Origin: Acidobacteriota bacterium
GTDB taxonomy: Bacteria > Acidobacteriota > Terriglobia > Terriglobales > SCQP01
DNA length: 64,000 nt
Direction: 5' to 3'
NCBI GenBank assembly: GCA_027314025.1
Contig: DAHVCP010000046.1
Coordinates: 62,001-126,000 of the forward strand
Position numbers and translations under genes: made by a program. The notes beneath the pieces were generated by a model. It was given only the letters and a program-made list of their open reading frames with translations, had not been told where the DNA came from and made no database searches. Positions within the stretch are counted from its first letter, which is position 1. Every line of letters begins with the position of its first letter. Of this stretch, positions 42,906 through 52,687 are shown in pieces.

Positions 42906-45900
42906 GTGTCCGCTCCGCCCTCCGCGCCTCGCAATGCCGCCGCCGGTGAATCTTCCCCGGCCGGCAGACCCGCCGCCGGCGCGGTCTCCCATGCGGGCGA
43001 ACCCGCCGCCGCCCAGCCGCCCTCGGGGCGAGCCGCCGAGCTGCCGAAGAACGTTCCGCAGACGCCGCTGATGCGGCAGTACTGGGGCGTCAAGCGCCGC
43101 TGTCCTGAGGCGCTGCTGCTGTTCCGCCTGGGGGATTTCTATGAGCTCTTCTTTGCCGACGCCGTCACCGCGGCGCGCGAATTGGAAATCACCCTCACCG
43201 CGCGCAACAAGGAAAAGGGCGTGCCCATCCCCATGTGCGGCGTGCCCTACCATTCGGCGCAGAACTACATCGCCCGGCTGATTCAAAAAGGCTACAAGGT
43301 CGCCATCTGCGATCAGATGGAGGACGCCAAGCAAGCCAAGAAATTAGTGAAGCGGGAGATCACCCGCGTGCTCACGCCCGGCACCGCCGCCGCGCAAAGC
43401 GGCGAGGAGGTCCGCTATCTGGCCGCCATCGCCCCCGGTCCGGCCGCCGTCGGCCTGGCGCTGCTGGAAGTCTCGACCGGGGAATTTCGCGTCACCGAAT
43501 GCTCCGGCCCGAACGCCGCCGCCGAACTGCGCCAGGAGCTCGAGCGCTGGCGGCCGCGGGAGATTCTCCATCCCAGCCAGTCGCCGCCGCTTGCGGGCCC
43601 GCTGCCGCCGGGGGCGGCGCTGACGCCGCTGGAGGATTGGATCTTCGCCCCGGATTTCGCCCGCCGCGAGCTGGAGACGCATTTCGGCGTCATCGCTCTC
43701 GATGGGCTGGGCCTGGCCGCTCACGGCTGGGCCGCCAGCGCCGCCGCGGCCATCGTCCACTATGTCAAGGAAACCCAGCGCAGCCGCCTGGAGCATGTGG
43801 ACCGGCTCAGCTTTTACCACGCCCGCCAAGGGCTGGTACTGGACGCGCCGACGATTCGCAACTTGGAATTGGTCGAGCCCATCTTCGCCGGCGAGGACCC
43901 CGCCACGCTGCGCCATGGGCTGGATCAAACCCTGACGCCGATGGGCCGCCGCCTGCTGCGCGGCTGGATTTTGGCCCCGCTCAGCGACCGCGCGGCATTG
44001 GAGGCCCGATTGGATGCCGTCGCCGCGCTGGCCGGCCCGCAAAGCGCGCCGGCCGCGCCAGGCGCGGCGAACCCCGCCCCCGCCGCGCCGGGGCAGGGGA
44101 TCGCCGCGGCCCCGGCCTCCGCCGCGCCGGGGCAGGGGAGCGCCGCGGCCCCGGCCTCCGCCGCGCCGAGCGCGGCGGTAGATCTCGCCCCGCCAGGTGC
44201 GGCGGTGGATCTCGCCGCGCTGCGCGCGACAGTGGATCTCGCGGCGCTGCGCGCCGCGCTGGCCGGCATTCTCGATCTGGAGCGGCTGTTGTCGCGGGCC
44301 ACCCTGGCCACGGCCAATCCCCGCGACCTGCGCGCCCTGGCCGCTTCGCTCGACCGCATCCCGGCGGTCGCCGCCGCCCTGGGCCATCCCCCCGCCGCGG
44401 GCGCCGCGGCGGCAGCGGGCGCATCCGCCGCCGCCGTTTCCTCCGCCGCCGCCGGGGCCGATACCGACGCCACGTCCGCCTCCGTCGCCGCGCCCGCCGC
44501 CGTCCGGCCGCAAGCTGCCGCCGCGCTGCCCGGCCGGCTGGAGCCGCTCGCCGCCGCACTCGATCCCTTGCCCGCGCTGCGCGACCAGATCGTCGCCACC
44601 ATTCGCGAGGAGCCTCCGGCGGCCACCACGGACGGCGGCTATATCCGCGGCGGCGTTTCGGCGGAGCTCGACGAGCTGCGCTCCCTGGGCCACGGCGGCA
44701 AGCAGGCGCTGGCCGCCATCGAACAGCGCGAACGCGACGCCACTGGCATCGCCTCCCTGAAGGTCCGCTTCAATAACATCTTCGGGTATTACATCGAGGT
44801 CTCCCGCGCCAACCTGCGCCTGGTCCCGCCGCGGTATGAGCGCAAGCAAACCTTGGTCAACGCCGAGCGCTTCACCTTGCCGGAACTAAAGGAACTGGAG
44901 ATCAAGGTGCTGAGCGCCGAGGAGCGGGCCAGGGAACTGGAAGCCCAGCTCTTCGCCGCCCTGCGCCAAACCGTCGCCGCCGCCGGCGCCGCCATCCGCC
45001 GCGACGCCGCCGGCCTGGCCGAACTCGACGTCTTGGCTTGCTTCGCCCATCTCGCCCGCCAGCGCCGTTACTGCCGCCCGCAATGGACCGAGGACGCCAG
45101 CTTGGAGATTCGCGCCGGCCGCCATCCCGTGGTCGAACTCGCCGCCTGGGACCCCACCGCCGACCGCTTCGTTCCCAACGACACCTACATGGACGATGAG
45201 CAGCATCGGGTCCTGATCCTCACCGGCCCCAACATGGGCGGCAAGAGCACCTACCTGCGGCAGGTGGCGCTGATCTGCCTGATGGCGCAGATCGGCTCCT
45301 TCGTGCCCGCCGACCGCGCCCGCCTGCCCATCGTGGACCGCATCTTCACCCGCATCGGCGCCGGCGACAACCTCTCCCGCGGCCGCTCGACCTTCATGGT
45401 GGAGATGACCGAAACCGCCGCCATCCTCAACGGGCTCACCTCCCGCAGCTTGGTCATTCTGGATGAAATCGGCCGCGGCACTGCCACCTATGACGGCCTG
45501 GCCCTGGCCTGGGCGATCATCGAGCATCTGCACGCCGCCCGCGGCGCCAAGACGCTGTTCGCCACGCATTATCACGAGCTCACCGAGCTGGCCGAGCATC
45601 TCGCCGGCGTCCGCAACTGCCGCGTCGCCGTGGCCGAGGCCGGCCAGCAGATCGTCTTCCTGCGCCGCGTCGAACCCGGCGCCGCCGACCGCAGCTATGG
45701 CTTGGAGGTCGCCCGCCTCGCCGGCCTGCCGCCGGAGGTGATGGCCCGCGCGCGGCAAGTGCTGGAGCGCCATGAACGCGCCGAGCGCCGCACCAGCGGC
45801 GATCTGGCGCCGGAGCCGCCGGAGATGCAGTTGACGCTGTTCACGCCCATCAGCCAAAAAATCGCCGCCCGCCTGGGCGAGCTCGACATCAACCGCCTGA

Positions 45901-45965
45901 CGCCGCTGGAAGCGATCCAGCTGCTGGCCGCGCTGCAAGCCGAGCTCAGGAACGCCGGCTCCTAA
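42906..45965 (+). CDS. mutS: DNA mismatch repair protein MutS, with low-complexity insertions
   Basis: A 1019-residue protein, compared with about 850 in E. coli. A Pro/Ala N-terminal tail (1-50) precedes the mismatch-binding domain with GDFYELF (Phe78-x-Glu80). The core is interrupted by Ala/Pro-rich blocks at residues about 379-455 and 490-545, encoded partly by tandem repeats (44081-44158 and 44178-44258); MutS normally has short loops there. The ATPase is intact: [14 protein letters not shown] (Walker A, near 775), then ERAGAGDN-like [19 protein letters not shown] and [16 protein letters not shown] start. Both blocks keep the reading frame. No mutL in the window. Confidence 0.95.
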   Translation: MSAPPSAPRNAAAGESSPAGRPAAGAVSHAGEPAAAQPPSGRAAELPKNVPQTPLMRQYWGVKRRCPEALLLFRLGDFYELFFADAVTAARELEITLTARNKEKGVPIPMCGVPYHSAQNYIARLIQKGYKVAICDQMEDAKQAKKLVKREITRVLTPGTAAAQSGEEVRYLAAIAPGPAAVGLALLEVSTGEFRVTECSGPNAAAELRQELERWRPREILHPSQSPPLAGPLPPGAALTPLEDWIFAPDFARRELETHFGVIALDGLGLAAHGWAASAAAAIVHYVKETQRSRLEHVDRLSFYHARQGLVLDAPTIRNLELVEPIFAGEDPATLRHGLDQTLTPMGRRLLRGWILAPLSDRAALEARLDAVAALAGPQSAPAAPGAANPAPAAPGQGIAAAPASAAPGQGSAAAPASAAPSAAVDLAPPGAAVDLAALRATVDLAALRAALAGILDLERLLSRATLATANPRDLRALAASLDRIPAVAAALGHPPAAGAAAAAGASAAAVSSAAAGADTDATSASVAAPAAVRPQAAAALPGRLEPLAAALDPLPALRDQIVATIREEPPAATTDGGYIRGGVSAELDELRSLGHGGKQALAAIEQRERDATGIASLKVRFNNIFGYYIEVSRANLRLVPPRYERKQTLVNAERFTLPELKELEIKVLSAEERARELEAQLFAALRQTVAAAGAAIRRDAAGLAELDVLACFAHLARQRRYCRPQWTEDASLEIRAGRHPVVELAAWDPTADRFVPNDTYMDDEQHRVLILTGPNMGGKSTYLRQVALICLMAQIGSFVPADRARLPIVDRIFTRIGAGDNLSRGRSTFMVEMTETAAILNGLTSRSLVILDEIGRGTATYDGLALAWAIIEHLHAARGAKTLFATHYHELTELAEHLAGVRNCRVAVAEAGQQIVFLRRVEPGAADRSYGLEVARLAGLPPEVMARARQVLERHERAERRTSGDLAPEPPEMQLTLFTPISQKIAARLGELDINRLTPLEAIQLLAALQAELRNAGS
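44081..44158 (+). repeat. 39-bp tandem repeat in mutS, two copies
   Basis: CGCCGCGCCGGGGCAGGGGA begins at 44081 and again at 44120 with a single base difference afterwards (T/G). It encodes two 13-residue units, APGQG(I/S)AAAPASA. Confidence 0.85.
44178..44258 (+). repeat. 27-bp tandem repeat in mutS, three copies
   Basis: GT(A/G)GATCTCGC starts at 44178, 44205 and 44232. It encodes [18 protein letters not shown] and VDLAALRAA; the last two are nearly identical. The next residues ([11 protein letters not shown]) look like the native MutS helix from which the unit may have been copied. Confidence 0.8.
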
Positions 45966-45980
45966 GCCCGTGTGCAGCTA

Positions 45981-46095
45981 GTGGGATCGCCGTCCTCGGC
46001 GGTCAAACCTGCGCTCGGCGCAACGAAAGTAGGATAGCCGTCCCGGCTGTCAAATCCCTAGTCGCGGCGAAGGGAGATCACCGTCCCGGCTGTCA
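45981..46095 (+). repeat. Three short family B units
   Basis: GTAGGATAGCCGTCCCGGCT-type units start at 45981 (diverged), 46029 and 46072, about 45 bp apart. Each carries a GCCG...CGGC dyad. Confidence 0.7.
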
Positions 46096-46260
46096 CCCCC
46101 CCCCCGCCGCCCCGGAGGGCGACGCTACGCAGGGCAGGAGACCTACCCCACGCTTCGCCGCCAATGCTTCCGCCGCGCAATATCGCCCCGCCGTGCCCGG
46201 CGTGGGGTATGCCTCCGGCTTGCGTGCGGTCGCGCTCCGCGCGGCCGGGCCGTCCCGCCG
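46072..46260 (+). repeat. Family B repeat, long copy with inverted arms
   Basis: After the CCGTCCCGGCTGTC core comes CCCCGGAGGGCGACG...ACGCAGGGCAGGAG. Then TACCCCACGC (46144-46153) faces GCGTGGGGTA (46200-46209), a perfect 10-bp inverted pair, followed by GGCTTGCGTGCGGTCGCG. A run of ten C residues interrupts the core. Confidence 0.75.
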
Positions 46261-46271
46261 CCACGAAGATA

Positions 46272-46357
46272 GTGGGATGGCCGTCCCGGCTGTCACTCCC
46301 GCCGCCCCGGAGGGCGACGAACCGCAGGGCAGGAGCCCTACCCCACGCTTCGCCGCC
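46272..46357 (+). repeat. Family B repeat, short copy
   Basis: GTGGGATGGCCGTCCCGGCT and GGGCAGGAGCCCTACCCCACGC repeat the first half of the copy at 46072; the second arm is missing. It lies just before anmK. Confidence 0.7.
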
Positions 46358-46429
46358 AACGCGAGGGCGTCCGGAATTGCGCGTCCGCGCCGCAGCCCTA
46401 ATCGCTGGACCCTAGCCCCTGAACCCTGC

Positions 46430-46435
46430 TGTAAT
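46430..46435 (+). promoter_or_regulatory. -10-like TGTAAT before anmK
   Basis: TGTAAT ends six bases before GTG 46442, and no Shine-Dalgarno is present. The TAATCGCCAG-GTG arrangement resembles AAATCGCAAG-GTG at mutS. Confidence 0.45.
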
Positions 46436-46441
46436 CGCCAG

Positions 46442-47689
46442 GTGCCCGCTTCGTCTTCCGCCCCTCGCCACGCGGCATCGCCCCGCCCGCAGCCCTCGCC
46501 CCGCGCGCGCGTATCGCCGCGTCCTCACCATTCGCTGGCCGCCGGGGTGATGACCGGCACCTCCTGTGACGGCGTGGATGTGGCCCTGGTTCGCCTCTCG
46601 GGCCCGCTCAACGCCCGCCGGGTCGAACTGCTCCAGTTGGCCAGCTTCGCCTTCCGTCGCCGTGAGCGCCAGCGCCTGCTGGCCGCCTGCGACGCCGCGG
46701 CCATCTCGGTCGCCGAACTCGCCCGCCTCAACGTCTGGCTGGCGGAGACCATCGCCGCGGCGGTTCTCGGCGCCTGCCGCCAAGCCCGCCTTGCCCCCGC
46801 CCGCCTGGCGTTCATCGCCAGCCATGGCCAAACCATTTACCATCAGGGCCGCCCGCAGCCGTTTCTCGGCCGCCAACTGGCCTGCACCTGGCAGCTCGGG
46901 GAAGCCGCGGTCGTCGCCGCCCGCACCGGCGTTCCGGTGATCAGCAATTTCCGCGCCGCCGACGTCGCCCTCGGCGGCCAAGGCGCGCCGCTGGTTCCCT
47001 TCGTGGATTGGCTGCTGCTGCGCCATCCACGCCAGCCCCGCGCCGCGCTCAACATCGGCGGCATCGCCAATTTGACCTTGCTGCCGCCGGATGTCGCGCC
47101 GAAGCATGTCCGCGCCTTTGACACCGGTCCCGGCAACATGGTCATGGACGCGCTCGCGGCCCATTGCAGCCAGGGCCGCCGGCGCTGGGACCGCGACGGC
47201 CGCGCCGCCGCTCGCGGCCGCGTGCTGGAGCCGCTGCTCGGCCGCCTGCTGGCCGATCCGTATTACCGGCTCAGGCCGCCGAAGAGCTGCGGCCGCGAGC
47301 AATTTGGCCGCGCCTTCCTCGCCCGCCTGCTGGCCGCCGCGCCTCGCGCCGCGGGTGACGATCTGCTCGCCACCGCCGCCGCCCTGACCGCCCGCACCAT
47401 TGCCCTCGGCCTCACTCTAGGCCCGCAACACCGGACTCCTTGGGAGGTGGTCGTTTCCGGGGGCGGCCTGCGCAATCCTACGCTGATGCGCATGCTGGCC
47501 ACCGCCGCGCCCCAGTGCCGCTTCCGCTCCTCCGCCGATTTCGGCATTTTGCCCCAAGCCAAGGAAGCCCTGGCCTTCGCCCTGCTCGGCGACCGCACCT
47601 TCCACCAACTGCCCGCCAACCTGCCCGCCGCCACCGGCGCCCACCGCCCCGCCATCCTCGGCCAGATCGCCTATCCCCCGCCGCGCTGA
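46442..47689 (+). CDS. anmK: Anhydro-N-acetylmuramic acid kinase
   Basis: A 415-residue enzyme that phosphorylates and opens 1,6-anhydro-MurNAc released during peptidoglycan turnover. Signatures: GVMTGTSCDGVDVALV near the start (phosphate-binding), SHGQTIYHQ, VVISNFRAADVALGGQGAPLVPFVDW, NIGGIANLT and DTGPGNMVMDAL; then VVVSGGGLRNPTLM and the adenine site. The N-terminal 35 residues (PASSSAPRHAASPRPQPS) look disordered and correspond to the GTG start I favour; a longer open frame reaching 46193 crosses family B repeats and is unlikely. No murQ or nagZ is in the window. Confidence 0.94.
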   Translation: MPASSSAPRHAASPRPQPSPRARVSPRPHHSLAAGVMTGTSCDGVDVALVRLSGPLNARRVELLQLASFAFRRRERQRLLAACDAAAISVAELARLNVWLAETIAAAVLGACRQARLAPARLAFIASHGQTIYHQGRPQPFLGRQLACTWQLGEAAVVAARTGVPVISNFRAADVALGGQGAPLVPFVDWLLLRHPRQPRAALNIGGIANLTLLPPDVAPKHVRAFDTGPGNMVMDALAAHCSQGRRRWDRDGRAAARGRVLEPLLGRLLADPYYRLRPPKSCGREQFGRAFLARLLAAAPRAAGDDLLATAAALTARTIALGLTLGPQHRTPWEVVVSGGGLRNPTLMRMLATAAPQCRFRSSADFGILPQAKEALAFALLGDRTFHQLPANLPAATGAHRPAILGQIAYPPPR

Positions 47690-48092
47690 GCGAATAAGAT
47701 TTCGCCTTGGGGACTTGGGACGGGTGACGAGGGATGGGCGGAAAAAGGGCGAGGCGCCGGGAACGCGAAATGAAGGAGATTGGCGGGTGAGTGGTGATTT
47801 CCGTGGGTGGGGCAACGGGAGCACTTTGCGTAGTGCGGGAGTCGCGGCGTTTGCGGGAGCACGTTGCGTGGTTGGGGGGATTCGCGGCGCGGGCGGCGAC
47901 TGTCCGGTGGCGGACAGCGGCGTCCCGGATGCGGACAGTTGGGCGGCGTCATGTCAACAGGCGCGGCGGTAAAGCCCAGGGCCGCAGCGGTTTGCAAGCG
48001 GGAGCGATGGTCCGCCGCGTGCAGCGCAGGCGTACAGGGCGGAGTCGCCACGGGCGGCGGGCCCGCGGACTGCGAACCGGGATTGAGGGTAA
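47690..48092. other. Gene-free stretch with inverted CTGTCCG/CGGACAG motifs
   Basis: CTGTCCG (47900-47906) pairs with CGGACAG at 47911-47917 and again at 47932-47938; the outer pair extends to ACTGTCCG/CGGACAGT. These may be regulator sites for the permease gene that follows at 48093, or a small hairpin. Otherwise I see no gene; GC-rich open frames here lack family resemblance. Confidence 0.5.
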
Positions 48093-49825
48093 ATGATGCG
48101 CAGCGTATGGCAGGACGTGCGGTTTGGCTTGCGGCAATGGCGGCGGGCGCCGGGGTTTGCCACGGTCGCGGTGCTGACGCTGGCGCTCGGGATCGCGGCG
48201 AACGTCACGGTGTTCAGCTTGGCCAACAGCATCTTCTTGGCGCAGCCGCCGATCGCGCATCCCCACCGGGCGGCTATCATTACCGGCGACGATCACGCCG
48301 GCTTGTGGGGCGCGGATCTTACCGGTGCCGACATGCTGGCACTACGGGGCCTTGCCGGCATCGCCACCGTGCAAGACCCCGAGGTGATGGACTGGATTCG
48401 GCGGGGGGCGGGCGAGGCGGTGGCGGTGCGGCGGGTGGGAGCAAATTTCTTCCCGGTGCTGGGGGTGCAGCCGGTGCTGGGACGGAACTTCACGCGCCGC
48501 GAAGCCACACTGGGCGGCCGGCGGGTCGCCATCCTCCCGGCGCCGCGATGTTTGCCGTTCTGCTGTTTGGACTGGGACCGGCGGGGCTAATGGCGCGCGC
48601 CGATCCGCAGGCGCACCTGCAATCAGGGGCGGCGGGCGGCGTTGGGGTGGTGCGGGCGCGGCTGTGGCGGAGCCTGACGGCGGGGCAAATCGCGCTAGCG
48701 GTAGCCCTGCTGGCGGGCGCTGGATTTTTGGTGCAGCAGGCGGTGGTGGAGCTCTCCCGGCCTTTCGGCTTTCCCCCCCGTAACGCCGAGATGATCGCAG
48801 TGACGCTGCCACGGGCGAAGGCGGCCGAGGCGGCGGCGCGGGTGGCATGCTTCGCGGGCATCGCCGCCCGCGTGCGCGCGCTGCCCGGCGCTCTCGGCGC
48901 CGGCTGGGTGAGCCGGCCGCCGCTGGAAAGTGGGGGGGCGGAAACCGGCCTTCGCCGGGACGGGAAAGCCACGGTCTATGCTCCGATTGATTTTGTGGTG
49001 AGCACCGGATACCTCGCCGCATTGGGTGCGCCGCTGTTGGCCGGGCGCGACTTCCGCGCGGGCGACGGCGCCAAAGCGCCGCCGGTGGTGATGGTGAACG
49101 CGGCGATGGTGCGGCGCTATTTCGGCGGCAAGAACCCAGTCGGGCGGTTCGTGCAGGTGCTTTGGACCGCGGGCTGGGAGCGGATGCGCGTGGTGGGCGT
49201 GGTCGGCGACGTGGAGGACGATCTCGGCCAGCTTCACCCGCATTGGCAGATTTACCTGCCCATGGCCCAGTCCATGGCGGGCGGCCGAATGGTCCTGCTG
49301 GTGCGCAGCCATCCGGGGACGATGCCGAGCGTAGCCGGTCTGGACGGCGCCATCTGGGCGGGGGCGCTGGGGCGAAGCGTAAAAGTCGGCACTCCGCAGA
49401 GCTACGTGGCGCTGGCTAGGTCCGGGGCGTTTGGCGTACGCACAAAGCTGATATCGGTGATGGGTGTCCTCGCGCTGCTGCTAGCGGCGGTGGGCCTGTT
49501 CGGCGTGGTCGCTTTTCTGGCGGCGCGCCGCACGCGGGAGTTCGCCGTGCGCAGTTCGCTGGGCGCGCAGCGGTCCGACATCGGCTGGCTGGTTGCGGGT
49601 GAGACGGCGCGCACGGTCGGCTGGGGTATGGCGGCGGGCATGGCGGCGGCATGGTTCGTCCCGCGGTTGCTGGGGGCGGTCTTTTACCGATTTCTCCCCG
49701 CGTCGCCATTGCCGGTGCTGGCTGGAGTTGGGATCGTCGTAGCGGCGGTTGCGGCGCTGGCGTCAGTTGCCCCGGCGCTGCGCGCGACGCGGGCCGATCC
49801 GCTGGAGGCGCTGCGGTACGAATGA
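48093..49825 (+). pseudogene. ADOP-type FtsX/MacB permease, internally deleted and frameshifted
   Basis: The first part (48093 to about 48535) reads MMRSVWQDVRFGLRQWRRAPGF, then the first membrane helix (FATVAVLTLALGIAANVTVFSLANS) and a periplasmic segment up to NFTRREATLGGRRVAILP; that frame then runs into nonsense and stops at 48590. From about 48545 a different frame continues with AAMFAVLLFGLGPAGLMARADPQAHLQ, a second periplasmic domain and three C-terminal helices ending ATRADPLEALRYE. Intact relatives have about 800 residues; the rest of the first periplasmic domain and two helices, some 200-250 codons, are missing at the join. Intact homologues are transporter permeases. GAGGGTAA precedes the ATG. 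Confidence 0.8.
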
Positions 49826-50095
49826 CGGCGGAACCGGGGTCGGGGGTGGATGTCGGCTGGGGGTTGCTTCGGCGGGCGCCAGCGGCGGAGGACTCCCAAG
49901 GCGGTCACTGGGTGATTGGGTTGGGACGCGACGACTGGCGGCGGCGTTGGCGGAGGGCGGCGGACCAGAACGTTGGGAAGCCTCCGGCTTGCGTGAAGCC
50001 GCACTGGCCGCGCCTGTGCCGTCCCGGGTTCTGCCCGCTCCTGGGGCGGCTAAACTCGATGGATCCGCTCCGGCGTCGGGCTTGGCGCGCGCCCA
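49826..50095. other. Gene-free stretch with a family B fragment
   Basis: No gene is seen between the permease pseudogene and the convergent glycosidase. CCTCCGGCTTGCGTG at about 49981 matches the distal end of family B copies, so a decayed element is likely. Confidence 0.4.
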
Positions 50096-52099
50096 TCAAT
50101 GTCGAGCGCCGTGGCCGGGTCCGGCGTTCACCTGCTGCTCGTCGAGACTCATCAATCCCAGCAGGGCTCCCCAGGTATAGAACCGGTCGCTGTTTGTCAC
50201 GTCGTCGCCCGCGCCGGTGATGGCGTTGTAGTTTTCATGCACGTAGCCGTGCGCGTCCCAGCTTTTCAGGAACAGCGCCAGCGACTTCTCGGCGAGCCGG
50301 CGGCGCACGCGCTGGATCAGCGGCGAGTGGTAATTTTTCAGTCCCAGGAACACCAGGTAGTTCATTGGTCCCCAGATGCGGCCGCGCCAATAATTCTGGT
50401 CCTGGAAGGCCGGATCGCTGCGCTCAATGGAGGGAAGCACCCATTTTCCCCAGAATTGCTTGCGGTTCAGCAGGTGCCGCTGCACCATTTCTCTGGCCTG
50501 CGCCGGGGTCGCGACCGCTGCCAGCAAGGGATAGAAATTCGTGGGTGAGAGCCGCGGATTGTATTTCCCAGTGTGCAGATCCCGATTCAGAAAGATTCCG
50601 CGCTTCGCATTCCACATGGTCTGGAGTTGGGCGCCGTACTTTTTGGCGCGCGCCTCCAACCGCGCCGCCTCGGGCCGCCGGCCGAGAATGCCGGCGATTC
50701 TGGCGAGCGCATGGCAGTCGGCGATGTACAGGCTCATCAAGCCGACATCGGCATATTCCAGCTGGTGCGCCTGGGGATCATAGACCGCGCGGTCATACAT
50801 CGGGCTGTTGTCCAGGCCGGACTCCAGAATGGCGCCTGCGCGCGTTCCCGCCGTGGGATCATCCAGATTCACGGGCTGGTTCTCGCCGTCGCTGCCCCAC
50901 ACCAGATAACCGTCACGGTCGCGGTGCTCGGCCCACCAACGGTTCCAGCGCAGGAGCGCCGGGTAGGTCTCCGCGAGCAGCCACTTGTCATGGAACTGGC
51001 GATAGAGCCCCAGCACCGTGATGGACCCGACCGGCGGCTCGGAACGGTCGCTGCTTTTCCAGCCGTGCGCGCGCGCGTAGTTCGGCACAAAGCCTTCCCG
51101 CGTTTCCTCGCGCAGGATTTCGACCGCGTTCACATAGGCGAGATCGCGGTCGCCCACGGAGGCAAGGGTTGCGGTAAAGAATGTATCCCAGTCAAACAAC
51201 ACGTAGCCGCCCCAGCGCACATTCCAGACGCGGCTGACGGGCGTGATCACCCTCTGTTTTTCCGGCTCATAAATCGTGTCCCAGCCGATGACGCTCTGAA
51301 TGGCGTCGGCCACGGAGTCCAGCTTGCCGAATCGGGATATGGAATCCCGATACGCCTTCTTCTCCCGCGCGATCGCTAGGCGAATCTCCGCAAGGCTGCG
51401 CGGCGCTCCGGTGCTCAGCCCCACCGGTCCGCGCAGAACGGAGCTGAAATACGCCCCGCCCACGGGAACGTCCAGGTCATGCTCATCCTTCCCGGTGAGA
51501 GACACGCGTATCGCTTTATGCGCGAATCGAGCTTCGATCGTTTCTCCTCGCTTGGTGATCCGGCCCGGATGGCCCCACAGCATGTTCACCCAGAACACCA
51601 TCTCCGGCGGCAGGTGGAGGCGGGGGGCCTGGCTGAGCCGTGTCACCAGCATCACCAGATTGCCCGCGTCGTGGGCGGTCTGGATGCGAATCCGGTACCG
51701 ATGCCAGGTCAGCCTCATATCGGTGTAGCTGCCGTTGTAGGCATGCGGCCCGGGAAACACCCGCGGCGCACCTTGCTGCAACTCCCCAATCAGCGCCGCG
51801 CGCAAGAAGTCGTTGGATCCCGCCGTACTCCGCTGTTTGAGGCCGGCATGAATGGCCAATCCTTCGGGCAACAGCACCTGGGTCATGACGCTATGCGTGT
51901 CCCAGGTGTTCCAGCCGCGCGCGAGCCGCTGCTGCACCTGCGCGTACTTCGCGGCCGGCGCCATTGCGGCCTGCGCACACGCCGGCGCGCCTGCCGCCAC
52001 GCAACAAACCAGCTGAGCCGCACACCCTCGCAGCCACCGCCGGGCGAATCGGTGCTTCGATCTCCCAACGAGCGTCTTAGGTCGGATGCCAAACCGCAT
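50096..52099 (-). CDS. Glycoside hydrolase, GH63-like (alpha-glucosidase type)
   Basis: A 667-residue exported enzyme (signal region about 20-45, AAQLVCCVAAGAPACAQA). The C-terminal (alpha/alpha)6 barrel carries landmarks of GH63 and related clans: VRWGGYVLFDWDTFFTATL, EGFVPNYARAHGWKSSDRSEPPVGS, GLDNSPMYD, FYPLLAAVATPAQAREMVQ and YWRGRIWGPMNYLVFLGL, where substrate-site Asp/Glu/Trp residues usually fall. The N-terminal beta domain (50-270) is the usual super-sandwich. It probably trims alpha-linked gluco-oligosaccharides outside the cytoplasm. ATG 52099 follows GAGGAG. It lies next to the GH15 region but on the other strand. Confidence 0.87.
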   Translation of the reverse strand: MRFGIRPKTLVGRSKHRFARRWLRGCAAQLVCCVAAGAPACAQAAMAPAAKYAQVQQRLARGWNTWDTHSVMTQVLLPEGLAIHAGLKQRSTAGSNDFLRAALIGELQQGAPRVFPGPHAYNGSYTDMRLTWHRYRIRIQTAHDAGNLVMLVTRLSQAPRLHLPPEMVFWVNMLWGHPGRITKRGETIEARFAHKAIRVSLTGKDEHDLDVPVGGAYFSSVLRGPVGLSTGAPRSLAEIRLAIAREKKAYRDSISRFGKLDSVADAIQSVIGWDTIYEPEKQRVITPVSRVWNVRWGGYVLFDWDTFFTATLASVGDRDLAYVNAVEILREETREGFVPNYARAHGWKSSDRSEPPVGSITVLGLYRQFHDKWLLAETYPALLRWNRWWAEHRDRDGYLVWGSDGENQPVNLDDPTAGTRAGAILESGLDNSPMYDRAVYDPQAHQLEYADVGLMSLYIADCHALARIAGILGRRPEAARLEARAKKYGAQLQTMWNAKRGIFLNRDLHTGKYNPRLSPTNFYPLLAAVATPAQAREMVQRHLLNRKQFWGKWVLPSIERSDPAFQDQNYWRGRIWGPMNYLVFLGLKNYHSPLIQRVRRRLAEKSLALFLKSWDAHGYVHENYNAITGAGDDVTNSDRFYTWGALLGLMSLDEQQVNAGPGHGARH

Positions 52100-52230
52100 T
52101 GGTCTCCTCGCATTCGGCCGGCCGCGTTTTGTGCAGCGGTCGCCGGTTTCATTTCTTCCCAAAGGGAAAAGTCTCGCCTGCTTGCCCCGTCCAAAGATAG
52201 CGCGCTTCCCGCGCCACTGCGGCAATCCGG

Positions 52231-52420
52231 GAGTAGGATAGCCGTCCCGGCTGCCACACCCCGCCGCCCGGGAGGGCGACGGTACGCAGGGCAGGAGCCC
52301 TACCCCACGCCGCGGCGCACAATTTCCCGCCACGCGATATATTCCGCCGCGCGCAGCGTGGGGTATGCCTTCGGCGTGCGTGCGGCCGCGCTGGGCGCGG
52401 CCGCACCGGGGCGTGGAATA
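52231..52420 (+). repeat. Family B repeat, long copy with inverted arms
   Basis: GTAGGATAGCCGTCCCGGCT then GGGAGGGCGACGGTACGCAG and GGGCAGGAGCCC; TACCCCACGC (52301-52310) faces GCGTGGGGTA (52356-52365). The distal part matches GCGTGCGTGCGG and the CGCGGCCGC ending of the 46072 copy. Confidence 0.8.
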
Positions 52421-52455
52421 GGCTTTAGCCTGTGTCCTGCGGGCTTTAGCCCGCA
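52415..52455 (+). repeat. Family C repeat (GGGCTTTAGCCC type)
   Basis: GGAATAGGCTTTAGCCTGTG then GCGGGCTTTAGCCCGC, the inverse of the pair at 19281-19320. It immediately follows a family B copy. Confidence 0.65.
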
Positions 52456-52493
52456 GACGCCATGCGGTCAACTCCGGCCCCAGCCGCAGCGAA

Positions 52494-52592
52494 CGTAGGA
52501 TAGCCGTCCCGGCTGCCACTCCCCGCCGCCCGGGAGGGCGACGGTACGCAGGGCAGGAGTCCTACCCCACGCTACGGGCGGTACACAGAGCA
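52494..52592 (+). repeat. Family B repeat, short copy
   Basis: It repeats GTAGGATAGCCGTCCCGGCT, GGAGGGCGACGGTACGCAGG and CAGGAGTCCTACCCCACGC; a second GCAGGAGCCCTACCCCACG unit follows at about 52580. The far inverted arm is absent. Confidence 0.7.
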
Positions 52593-52687
52593 GGAGCCCT
52601 ACCCCACGAGGGGCGGCGCCGCGCCATGATGGGCTACGCCTCCGCCTGGATTGCCGCGGTGCGGGGAAGGTGAATGGCCGGACCTGT

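Noticed and set aside
44041-44540. A separate gene or intein inside mutS
   Set aside because: The inserted segments are Ala/Pro-rich repeats in frame, without splicing or nuclease motifs.
46193-46441. Upstream extension of the anmK frame
   Set aside because: It crosses family B repeats; the kinase signature begins shortly after GTG 46442, which has a suitable -10 box.
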